Of a DNA stretch of 5,615 nt, positions 1-5,295 are shown piece after piece. The stretch spans positions 1-5,615 of the forward strand of contig CAYUUW010000070.1 of the NCBI GenBank assembly GCA_964448005.1, read 5' to 3'. The notes under the pieces were generated by a model. That model was not told the DNA's origin. It did not search any database and was given only the letters and a program-made list of their open reading frames with translations. The position numbers were made by a program, and so were the translations under genes. The first letter of the stretch is position 1, and each line of letters starts with the position of its first letter. This DNA comes from CAYUUW01 sp964448005. GTDB taxonomy: Bacteria > Patescibacteriota > Gracilibacteria > UM-FILTER-43-11.

Positions 1-367
1 GGCCGGCAAATACCATCTTTCACCCGATGAGATGGAGATTGCCTACTTGGGCAAAGAAGGAAAGGATGTGGAGGCCCAGGGCAACGTGCTGGTGGCGCTG
101 GACACCGCCATCACCCCAGAGCTAGAACAGGAAGGCCTGGCCCGAGACCTCGTCCGCCAGATTCAGGAGCTGCGCAAAGCCGCGGACTACAAGGTGGATC
201 AGCGCATTCGCCTGGCTCTCATCGGCGCGGATCCGGAGCTGCTCGCCCAATTCGGCCAGCGTATTCAAAGCGAAACCTTGGCGAGTTCGATCGAAGAGGA
301 TATTCTGGAGCCCGACCAGTTCGCCGAGCTGGAGGGCGTGGTGGTGAAGGTGAAGAGGGCGGAATGA
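1..367 (+). CDS. ileS: Isoleucyl-tRNA synthetase, C-terminal end (partial, 5' end outside window)
   Basis: Isoleucine--tRNA ligase charges tRNA-Ile in the cytoplasm. Only about the last 121 residues are present. The frame is open from base 2 to the TGA at 365-367; the ATG at 32 is an internal Met, because the open frame continues upstream of it. The segment with LDTAITPELEQEGLARDLV and IQELRKAADYKVDQRI matches the C-terminal anticodon-binding/DUF5915-type tail of long type-2 (eukaryote-like) IleRS. I see no cysteine-rich zinc ribbon like the one ending type-1 bacterial IleRS. In known families the type-2 form is linked to natural mupirocin tolerance, but the catalytic part is outside the window, so that is only an expectation. 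The last residues (LEGVVVKVKRAE) form a normal family ending, so the gene looks intact at its 3' end. A REP-like palindrome starts 10 nt after the stop. Confidence 0.9.
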   Translation, partial: AGKYHLSPDEMEIAYLGKEGKDVEAQGNVLVALDTAITPELEQEGLARDLVRQIQELRKAADYKVDQRIRLALIGADPELLAQFGQRIQSETLASSIEEDILEPDQFAELEGVVVKVKRAE

Positions 368-377
368 AAAACCCACT

Positions 378-409
378 GCGTAGCGGCGCGATTAATCGCG
401 CCGCTACGC
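378..409. repeat. REP-like perfect palindrome downstream of ileS
   Basis: A 32-nt perfect inverted repeat with no unpaired base except the hairpin turn. The left arm is GCGTAGCGGCGCGATT (378-393) and the right arm is its exact reverse complement (394-409). The inner 28 nt (380-407) start with GTAG and end with CTAC, the foot typical of REP sequences mobilised by RAYT transposases. A copy of the same length lies beside the RAYT gene at 5262-5289 and matches at 21 of 28 positions by my alignment. No T-run follows, so it is a poor intrinsic terminator, though the hairpin could still protect the 3' end of the ileS mRNA. Confidence 0.75.
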
Positions 410-410
410 C

Positions 411-455
411 TCCCAATAATCCCAATAATCCTAATAATCCCCACTCTCCCAACAA
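411..455 (+). repeat. 9-nt tandem array, five units, abutting the membrane-protein start codon
   Basis: Five consecutive 9-mers in exact register: TCCCAATAA, TCCCAATAA, TCCTAATAA, TCCCCACTC, TCCCAACAA. They are followed by AAA and then the ATG at 459. The plus strand from 409 to 460 contains no G. The units are in phase with the downstream gene and carry TAA codons in that frame, which rules out an upstream extension of the reading frame. No Shine-Dalgarno sequence is present. The same unit family occurs at 891-948 and 3377-3439. Confidence 0.8.
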
Positions 456-458
456 AAA

Positions 459-830
459 ATGATCAAATCCCTCATCCTCTCGATTCTAGGCAACGCTGCG
501 GCGCTCTATGCCGCCCACCAGATCCTGGGCGGCGACTTCGCGCTCACCGGGGGCTGGAAGGGCTATGCCATTGCCGCCTTGATCTTCGGCCTGCTCAACG
601 GCCTGCTCAAGCCTCTGATCAAAGTGGTTGCCATCCCTTTTATTCTGCTCACCGCCGGCCTGTTCAGCCTGGTCATCAACATGGGGCTGGTGTGGCTGGC
701 CGCCTACGCCCTGCGCATCCTTGCCTTCGACGGAGTGACCCTTGCGATCAGCGGAGGCTGGGTCACCTACCTGTATGCCGGGCTGATCATCGCCGTGGTC
801 AATGTGCTGCTGGGATGGGTGAGGAAGTGA
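459..830 (+). CDS. Small four-helix membrane protein, phage holin IV / YvlD-like family
   Basis: A 123-residue, very hydrophobic integral membrane protein. Predicted helices lie at about residues 3-22, 34-52, 56-84 (long, with a Pro at 60) and 102-120, with a short basic tail (VRK). The stretch LLNGLLKPLIKVVAIP, followed by a Leu-rich segment ending in FSLVIN (residues 45-74), is characteristic of the Pfam family called 'Mycobacterial 4 TMS phage holin, superfamily IV' (PF04020), which includes B. subtilis YvlD. Despite the name, most members are chromosomal, not phage lysis genes, and their function is poorly known. In-frame TAA codons just upstream fix the ATG at 459 as the earliest Met start. 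It lies 91 nt after ileS on the same strand, so readthrough from ileS is possible; I see no promoter of its own. The start has no Shine-Dalgarno and is preceded by a G-free 9-nt repeat array. Confidence 0.85.
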   Translation: MIKSLILSILGNAAALYAAHQILGGDFALTGGWKGYAIAALIFGLLNGLLKPLIKVVAIPFILLTAGLFSLVINMGLVWLAAYALRILAFDGVTLAISGGWVTYLYAGLIIAVVNVLLGWVRK

Positions 831-841
831 TTCCCAATGAC

Positions 842-885
842 CAATTTTCAGTTTTCAAAGGAATTCCTGAAAACATGAAAAATTG
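842..885. repeat. Long imperfect hairpin between convergent genes
   Basis: The left arm 842-857 (CAATTTTCAGTTTTCA) pairs with 868-885 (TGAAAACATGAAAAATTG) at all 16 bases, with two single-base bulges at 875 and 878. GG/CC at 860-861 and 866-867 can extend the stem around an AATT loop. It lies 11 nt after the stop of the membrane-protein gene and between two convergent genes, where a bidirectional transcription stop would be useful. The stem is AT-rich and no clear T-run follows, so it may instead be a dispersed repeat. Confidence 0.5.
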
Positions 886-890
886 AAAAT

Positions 891-948
891 TCCTAAAGCT
901 CCTAACACTCCTAAGAATCCTAAAAAGGAATCCCAATAATCCTCAAAG
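891..948 (+). repeat. 9-nt tandem array, six units, in the convergent intergenic region
   Basis: Four contiguous 9-mers, TCCTAAAGC, TCCTAACAC, TCCTAAGAA and TCCTAAAAA (891-926), then a 4-nt interruption (GGAA), then TCCCAATAA and TCCTCAAAG (931-948). A lone matching unit, TCCCAATGA, occurs at 832-840. The core TCCYAA is the same as in the arrays at 411-455 and 3377-3439. This copy is downstream of both flanking genes, so the element is not confined to translation starts. Confidence 0.7.
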
Positions 949-964
949 AAGGAGCCGATCGACT

Positions 965-3139
965 TTACTCAAGGGGTTTTTTCTGGCCCGAAAAATGAAC
1001 AGATGTAGGGCTGTCGGGGGGGAAATAGCGCAAACTTGCTCCGCGTCCTCCTGAGTTGGTATAAAGCTTGATAATCTCTTTAACCTGCATCTTCCGCTCA
1101 TCCCACTTCCTATTGTGATCAGAAATGTCTTCAGGATTTTTTTCGCATATACGCCTTATTTCATCAGCATGAGATTCCAGAAAGTCTGCATATTGCCTTG
1201 CAAGAGCAAGGGCCTCCTCGCATGTTTTCCAGTCATTAACAACGCCAAAATCGCCGACAATCTCCTTAATAAGATCTATTGGAACCCTCGAGGGGACTCC
1301 CGACACTGAACGACTGATGCGATTAGCCAACTCAAAAACCTTCTGAACATCATCGGCTTTGAATTCATACTCTTCTTTTTTTCGGGGATTATCCACCAAG
1401 TTTTCGCTCCATCTAACAGGAAGAATAATATATGAAAGTGCCTCCAAGACAGGGATGCTGGAAGAACGGATCAATTCAAGGTATTTATCAAAGGAATCTT
1501 TGCTAAAAGGCTCACCTACTCCGCAGAACACAGTAGCCAAAGGATTATGGTAGCCTGGGCCAACGAAAAAGACTTTTTCCTGATCTTCGGGGGGAAATTG
1601 CAAGGCTGCTTCGAGCGCTTCTCTGAAATCATGCAGCAGCTTGGGGCTCAAATGAGGTTGCTGGCGAATAAAGGCAGGCAAAATGTGGTAAATGACACTA
1701 GAACTATGCTTCTCAAAATGCTTTTCAATCAAAAGAAGCTCATCAATATAAGCCCCTACATCATCGACAGTGATCGGATTATCTTTGCTAAAAGAGGATG
1801 CCAGGTCTTTCAGCATCATATTCAGGGTCTGGCCTGGGTTCATAAATTCAGCCGGAATACGCGCAAGTTGAAGAGTGAGACCTTCTACGGCTTCCGAAAC
1901 TGAGCTCCCCTGGCTGTTTAAGGCGCGAATCATCCTGGGCAGAATCCAATAACACATATGATGAAAATCAATAGGGCCCAAAGCATCATAAAGCCTCTGA
2001 ATATGCCTCAAGCAAGCCTTAAATTCGCCCATTGAAATAGGGTTCCCCTCGGCCCCCGCCAAAGCTGAGCCAACATGCGATATGAGCTCAGGCGTGTCTT
2101 TTCCGAAAGACCCAACCTTATCCGCAAATGAGCCGATGTAATAAGGATCGTATGCTTTCCCCAAGGAAGAAATGAAGAAAGGAAGGTGCCTGCCAATTTC
2201 ATCCACCACCCCCTTTGCCTCATAAAGAGCGCTTCTTTGCCCAGCATCAAGATCGAAAGGAATTTCATCTCCCAGTAACGAGGAAACAAGCCCATGGGGG
2301 CTAGCCAAAGCATCGCGATTTTCCTGAGCGGACTTTGAAGGAGCCAATTTGGAAACATAAGCATTGGCAACAGACACGGCCAATAAATGGACCTGCTCAG
2401 AAGTTTCTGTTATCACTTGAGGGGTGCAGTTTTCCGGACCAATCGCCTCTATGACGGCAGGCAGGATTCTGGCCATAAGGTGCTCCCGAACAATTGAACC
2501 GCTATTTTTCAGGCTTTCCGAAAGGGCAGCAAGGTGCTCCGCGCTAAGATGCTCATCCAGCCTGCCAAGGGTGGCCGGAACAATTGCCTCTGCAACATGT
2601 TTTTTACTTATTCGGTCCCCATAAAGACTCAACATTTCTAAAACCAGACCTGAATTTTCAATAAGAATTTCACGGGCATGCTGGCTGAAAGAATGATCCT
2701 GATAGTTATTATCCCTCCACATCCCCGGATTGAAGCCGGATTCCTGCAAATTCGACAAAGCAGGATTGTCCGGAAAATCCATTTCAAGTTCAGCCATGAC
2801 CTTACTCCGGAAAGCGTCAATATTTCGCCTCCAGGCCTCAAAAAAGACTCCGCTAATTCCCCTCATTGGCGTAGGTGAATTGGTGATCATCACCCTATAG
2901 TCCCCATCCAAATTTCTTTCAATCACTTGAATGTAAACTCCTTTCTTCTCCCAATCCGATATAAACCTCGCAACCTCATCAGGAGAATATTCACCAGCAC
3001 CAATTGCCTGCTCGAGAATCAAAAAATGCCCACCTTCTTCTTTTTGCCTCTTCCTTAGATCCATATCAAGAGCCGTCCAAGGGGAAATTTCAGAAGGGGC
3101 AATCTCAGGGCCCTGTAAATCCAAATCTTCGGATCGCAT
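965..3139 (-). CDS. Uncharacterised 724-residue helical repeat protein
   Basis: I do not recognise this protein. It has no signal peptide, no membrane helix and no catalytic motif that I can name, so a soluble cytoplasmic protein is likely. Residues 1-125 look mixed: a charged start, then two probable strands around GVYIQVIERNLDGDYRVMI (67-85). From about residue 180 to 600 it appears almost all helical. The motif hydrophobic-xxx-(I/H)(L/V)P recurs with its Pro at residues 188, 227, 320, 401, 488 and 574. The C-terminus is basic and Gly/Ser/Pro-rich (about 695-724). The start at 3139 lies about 20 nt after a strong extended -10 box and has no Shine-Dalgarno; Met26 (codon 3064-3062) is the alternative. 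Base composition differs from its neighbours: 1381-1440 is 23/60 G+C against 36/60 for 4621-4680 in alaS. This fits acquisition by transfer or a fast-evolving lineage-specific gene. It is transcribed alone, divergent from alaS and convergent with the membrane-protein gene. The open frame is certain; the function is unknown. Confidence 0.85.
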   Translation of the reverse strand: MRSEDLDLQGPEIAPSEISPWTALDMDLRKRQKEEGGHFLILEQAIGAGEYSPDEVARFISDWEKKGVYIQVIERNLDGDYRVMITNSPTPMRGISGVFFEAWRRNIDAFRSKVMAELEMDFPDNPALSNLQESGFNPGMWRDNNYQDHSFSQHAREILIENSGLVLEMLSLYGDRISKKHVAEAIVPATLGRLDEHLSAEHLAALSESLKNSGSIVREHLMARILPAVIEAIGPENCTPQVITETSEQVHLLAVSVANAYVSKLAPSKSAQENRDALASPHGLVSSLLGDEIPFDLDAGQRSALYEAKGVVDEIGRHLPFFISSLGKAYDPYYIGSFADKVGSFGKDTPELISHVGSALAGAEGNPISMGEFKACLRHIQRLYDALGPIDFHHMCYWILPRMIRALNSQGSSVSEAVEGLTLQLARIPAEFMNPGQTLNMMLKDLASSFSKDNPITVDDVGAYIDELLLIEKHFEKHSSSVIYHILPAFIRQQPHLSPKLLHDFREALEAALQFPPEDQEKVFFVGPGYHNPLATVFCGVGEPFSKDSFDKYLELIRSSSIPVLEALSYIILPVRWSENLVDNPRKKEEYEFKADDVQKVFELANRISRSVSGVPSRVPIDLIKEIVGDFGVVNDWKTCEEALALARQYADFLESHADEIRRICEKNPEDISDHNRKWDERKMQVKEIIKLYTNSGGRGASLRYFPPDSPTSVHFSGQKKPLE
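1418..2599 (-). repeat. Degenerate protein repeat of about 85 residues within the 724-residue protein
   Basis: Covers residues 181-574 of the minus-strand protein. Six copies of a helix-start motif align by eye: HVAEAIVPATLGRL, LMARILPAVIEAI, IGRHLPFFISSL, MCYWILPRMIRAL, VIYHILPAFIRQQ, LSYIILPVRWSEN. The last four are preceded by a second motif, (I/N/E)P(I/F), at Pro 294, 367, 455 and 544, that is 26, 34, 33 and 30 residues before the matching (I/H)LP proline. The ILP-type prolines are 93, 81, 87 and 86 residues apart from copy 2 onward; copies 1 and 2 are only 39 apart. This suggests an alpha-solenoid-like (HEAT/ARM-type) scaffold. The repeat is read from the sequence; the fold is inference. 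Confidence 0.5.
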
Positions 3140-3161
3140 TTTTTAGTTTTTTAATCTGGCC

Positions 3162-3170
3162 ATTATAGCA
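3162..3170 (-). promoter_or_regulatory. Extended -10 promoter box for the 724-residue protein gene
   Basis: Read on the minus strand this is TGCTATAAT, a perfect extended -10 (TGN + TATAAT). It ends 22 nt before the ATG at 3139, so transcription would begin near 3155 and give a leader of only about 16 nt, A-rich and lacking a Shine-Dalgarno. No good -35 hexamer is visible at 17 nt spacing, as is common with extended -10 promoters. Confidence 0.55.
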
Positions 3171-3194
3171 AAAAATCGGCTCGAAAGCTATAAT
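3162..3194. repeat. Inverted TATAAT pair (possible operator or divergent promoter)
   Basis: ATTATAGC (3162-3169) and GCTATAAT (3187-3194) are perfect 8-bp inverted repeats separated by 17 nt. The left half is the -10 of the minus-strand gene. The right half reads TATAAT on the plus strand and could be the -10 of a plus-strand transcript toward alaS, although it lacks the TG extension. The symmetry would also suit a dimeric regulator. Confidence 0.4.
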
Positions 3195-3299
3195 AAAGTT
3201 GATTTCGCATCCCCGGGAATCATCTGCTTAGCCTTCTTAATTTGCCTTGGGGCCAATAGGTTCCCACTCCCTAATTGCATTTTCCCGTATTGATACGAT

Positions 3300-3308
3300 T
3301 GCTATACT
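3300..3308 (+). promoter_or_regulatory. Candidate extended -10 promoter box for alaS
   Basis: TGCTATACT matches the extended -10 pattern at 5 of 6 hexamer positions plus TG. Transcription would start near 3315, giving a leader of about 125 nt that includes the hairpin at 3332-3359 and the 9-nt array. No convincing -35 is present at normal spacing (TTGCAT at 3275 is too far upstream). The plus-strand TATAAT at 3189 is the alternative. Confidence 0.4.
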
Positions 3309-3331
3309 GCTTCGCGTGGCCCCCATTTTGG

Positions 3332-3359
3332 ATTCCGCCACTGGCCCTTCGGCCGGAAT
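3332..3359 (+). repeat. GC-rich hairpin in the alaS leader
   Basis: ATTCC (3332-3336) pairs with GGAAT (3355-3359), and GGCC (3343-3346) pairs with GGCC (3351-3354) around a CTTC tetraloop, with a 6-nt bulge at 3337-3342. The general form (GGATTCC, GC stem, GGAATGACGG) resembles dispersed hairpin repeats in many bacterial genomes. It lies upstream of the alaS start and could equally be a leader structure. Confidence 0.4.
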
Positions 3360-3376
3360 GACGGGCGGCAAGAGAT

Positions 3377-3439
3377 TCCCAATAATCCCAACATTCCCAA
3401 CATTCCCCATCACCCCTCATCCCCCCATAATCCCACCCC
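3377..3439 (+). repeat. 9-nt tandem array, seven units, abutting the alaS start codon
   Basis: Exactly 63 nt of 9-mer periodicity, decaying from perfect to degenerate: TCCCAATAA, TCCCAACAT, TCCCAACAT, TCCCCATCA, CCCCTCATC, CCCCCATAA, TCCCACCCC. One A follows, then the ATG. The plus strand is free of G from 3375 to 3442, so the mRNA here should be unstructured and cannot contain a Shine-Dalgarno sequence. Confidence 0.75.
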
Positions 3440-3440
3440 A

Positions 3441-5253
3441 ATGAAAGCCAACGACATCCGCCAGAAATTCCTGGAATTCTTCCGCCAGAAGGGCCATGCC
3501 ATCATCCGCTCGGCCTCCATTGTGCCCGAGAACGACCCCACCGTGCTCTTCACCACGGCCGGCATGCACCCCCTGGTCCCTTTCCTGCTCGGCGAGGATC
3601 ACCCCAGCGGCAAGCGGCTGGCGGATTCCCAGAAGTGCATCCGCACAGGCGACATTGAGGAGGTGGGCGACAACAGCCATCTCACTTTTTTCGAAATGCT
3701 GGGCAACTGGAGCCTGGGCGACTACTTCAAAAAGGAGGCGATCGAATGGAGCTTCGAATTTTTGACGAGCAAGGAGTGGCTGGGCATCCCTTTGGAAAAG
3801 CTGGCCGTGACGGTTTTCGAGGGCGACAGCGATGCCCCTCGGGACGAAGAGGCTGCCGGAATCTGGAAAGGGCTGGGCATGCCGGAGCACAAGATCGCCT
3901 ACCTGCCCAAGAAGGACAACTGGTGGGGCCCTGCCGGGCAAACCGGCCCCTGCGGCCCGGATACCGAAATGTTCTATTGGATCGGCGAAAGCGAGCTGCC
4001 CCCGCAGTCGAGCCACCCCGGCAACGACAGCGGCAATTGGGTCGAGATCTGGAACGACGTGTTCATGCAGTACGACAAGCAGGGCAACGGCCTCTACGCC
4101 CCGCTGAAGCAGAAGAACGTGGATACGGGAATGGGCCTGGAGCGGGTGACTGCCGTGCTGCAAGGCAAAAAGAGCGTGTACGACACCGAGCTTTTCGCGC
4201 CGCTTTTGGAGGCCATCCGCCGATTGCCGCAGGACCAGACCTTGGATGCCCAAACCCGCCAGCGGGCGGAACGGGAGATTGCCGNNNNNNNNNNTGCGCG
4301 CCGATGGCGTGCAGCCCGGCAACATGGACCAGAGCTACGTGATGCGGCGCCTGATGCGGCGCTCCATTCGCTACGGGCACATGCTGGGCATTGCCGAATC
4401 CTTCACGCATCAGGTGGCCGAAGCGGTGATCGACGTGATGCAGGACGCCTACCCGGAGCTGACGGAGCGCAAGCACGCCATCATCGACGCCTTCCTGAAA
4501 GAGGAGGAGCGTTTCCGCCAGACCTTGACCCAAGGCCTGCGGGAGTTCGAGAAGCTGCTGGAGGGCTTCAAGATGGCCCTGGAGAAAACCGGCCGCACGA
4601 TCGACGAAATCTCGGGCAAGCAGGCGTTCAAGCTGTACGATACCTACGGCTTCCCGCTGGAGATGACCATGGAGGAGGCCGACAAGCATCATCTGACAGT
4701 CGACCGGGAAGGCTTCGAGGAAGCCTTCAAGGCCCATCAGGAAAAATCCCGAGCCGGGGCCGAGGGCAAGTTCGCCGGCGGCCTGGCCGACCATTCCGCC
4801 GCCACCACCCGCCTGCACACGGCCACGCACCTGCTGCACGCCGCCCTGCAGAAGCTCCTGGGCCCCCATGCCGTGCAGAAGGGATCCAACATCACGGCCG
4901 AGCGCCTGCGCTTCGATTTCGCCCATCCGGACAAGCTGACCCCAGAGCAGATCGCCCAGCTGGAGGACTACGTGAACCAGGCCGCCGCCAGCGACCATGC
5001 GGTGACCTGCACGGTGGTGACCACAGGGCAAGCCAAGGAGGAAGGGGCTATTGGCCTCTTCGGGGAAAAGTACGGCGACAAGGTGAAGGTGTACAACATG
5101 GGCCCCTGGAGCCACGAGATCTGCGGCGGCCCGCACGTGGAGCATTTGGGCCAGCTGGGGCGATTCAAGATCACCAAGGAGGAATCCTGCGCCGCAGGAG
5201 TGAGGCGCATCAAGGCCGTGCTGCTGAATCCGGATGGAACGGTTCAATTGTAG
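3441..5253 (+). CDS. alaS: Alanyl-tRNA synthetase, short form ending after the editing domain; interrupted by an N gap
   Basis: Charges tRNA-Ala and hydrolyses mischarged Ser/Gly-tRNA-Ala. The class II catalytic core shows motif 2 TFFEMLGNWSLGDYFK (82-97), GPCGPDTEMFY (169-179), EIWNDVFMQY (202-211) and motif 3 GMGLER (230-235). After the gap, ADGVQPGN and YVMRRLMRRSIRYGHMLG continue the tRNA-recognition region. The editing domain has the zinc-site pair HTATH (about residues 464 and 468) and CGGPHV (Cys about 566, His about 570). The frame changes across the Ns at 4285-4294, which is best explained by a gap of wrong length. Aligning with the usual IADHIRxxxF(L/M) segment predicts 24 missing bases and a protein of about 608 residues. 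Typical bacterial AlaRS has about 870 residues: the DHHA1/C-Ala region is absent, as I recall for many Patescibacteria. The CGGPHV variant and the GDIEEVGDNSH insert fit that too. The start at 3441 is the natural family start; it has no Shine-Dalgarno and follows a G-free repeat leader. The last codons (Gln-Leu-stop) lie in REP-related sequence. Confidence 0.93.
4285..4294. other. Assembly gap (10 N) inside alaS
   Basis: Ten Ns separate the frame of the N-terminal half (GCC G at 4281-4284) from that of the C-terminal half (NTG CGC GCC GAT from 4294). The true missing length must be a multiple of 3 for the frame to join. Family alignment suggests 24 nt, coding for roughly DHIRxxxF plus the first base of a Leu/Met codon. 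Confidence 0.9.
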
Positions 5254-5267
5254 GGGCAATTGTAGGG
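5246..5267 (+). repeat. Direct repeat CAATTGTAGGG x2 at the alaS stop
   Basis: CAATTGTAGGG occurs at 5246-5256 and again at 5257-5267, back to back. The first copy supplies the alaS stop codon (TAG 5251-5253). The second is the left foot of the REP hairpin. This looks like a partial REP copy fused to the end of alaS. Confidence 0.65.
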
Positions 5268-5295
5268 ACGCAGTTAACCGCGTCCCTACAATTGC
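5256..5295. repeat. REP hairpin next to the RAYT gene
   Basis: Perfect 16-bp arms GCAATTGTAGGGACGC (5256-5271) and its reverse complement (5280-5295) flank an 8-nt centre containing GTTAAC. The 28-nt core (5262-5289) begins with GTAG and ends with CTAC. GTAG at the hairpin foot is the tetranucleotide recognised by characterised RAYT proteins. It lies between convergent alaS and RAYT, and overlaps the last 10 bases of the RAYT gene, so it may also act as a shared transcription barrier. Confidence 0.8.

Larger units (their letters stand above)
3140..3440. other. Divergent intergenic region between the orphan gene and alaS
   Basis: A 301-nt region with no coding potential that I can support. 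From left to right it holds a short A-rich leader for the minus-strand gene, its extended -10 box, an inverted pair of TATAAT boxes, about 100 nt with nothing recognised (3196-3299), a candidate alaS extended -10, a hairpin (3332-3359), and the seven-unit 9-nt array. No tRNA, and no T-box signature such as the conserved antiterminator core, was seen. Confidence 0.7.

Noticed and set aside
378..409. Intrinsic terminator of ileS
   Set aside because: The hairpin is strong, but no T-run follows on either strand and the match to the RAYT-adjacent palindrome makes REP the better name.
459..830. Prophage lysis holin
   Set aside because: The family name includes 'phage holin', but no endolysin or other phage gene is nearby and most PF04020 members are ordinary chromosomal membrane proteins.
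949..954. AAGGAG as a Shine-Dalgarno site
   Set aside because: No start codon lies at a usable distance downstream on the plus strand; the sequence there runs into the end of the minus-strand gene.
1547..1903. 118-codon plus-strand frame inside the orphan gene, and similar frames at 1115, 1359, 2424 and 2678
   Set aside because: All lie opposite the long minus-strand gene and have no visible ribosome site or family features.
411..3439. CRISPR array
   Set aside because: The repeats are 9 nt, contiguous and without unique spacers.
3140..3440. T-box or other riboswitch controlling alaS
   Set aside because: I could find neither a specifier-stem pattern nor the conserved T-box core, and no terminator precedes the start codon.
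3417..4325. 302-codon minus-strand frame over the alaS start
   Set aside because: Antisense shadow of the alaS catalytic core; no recognisable domain and it ends inside the N gap region.
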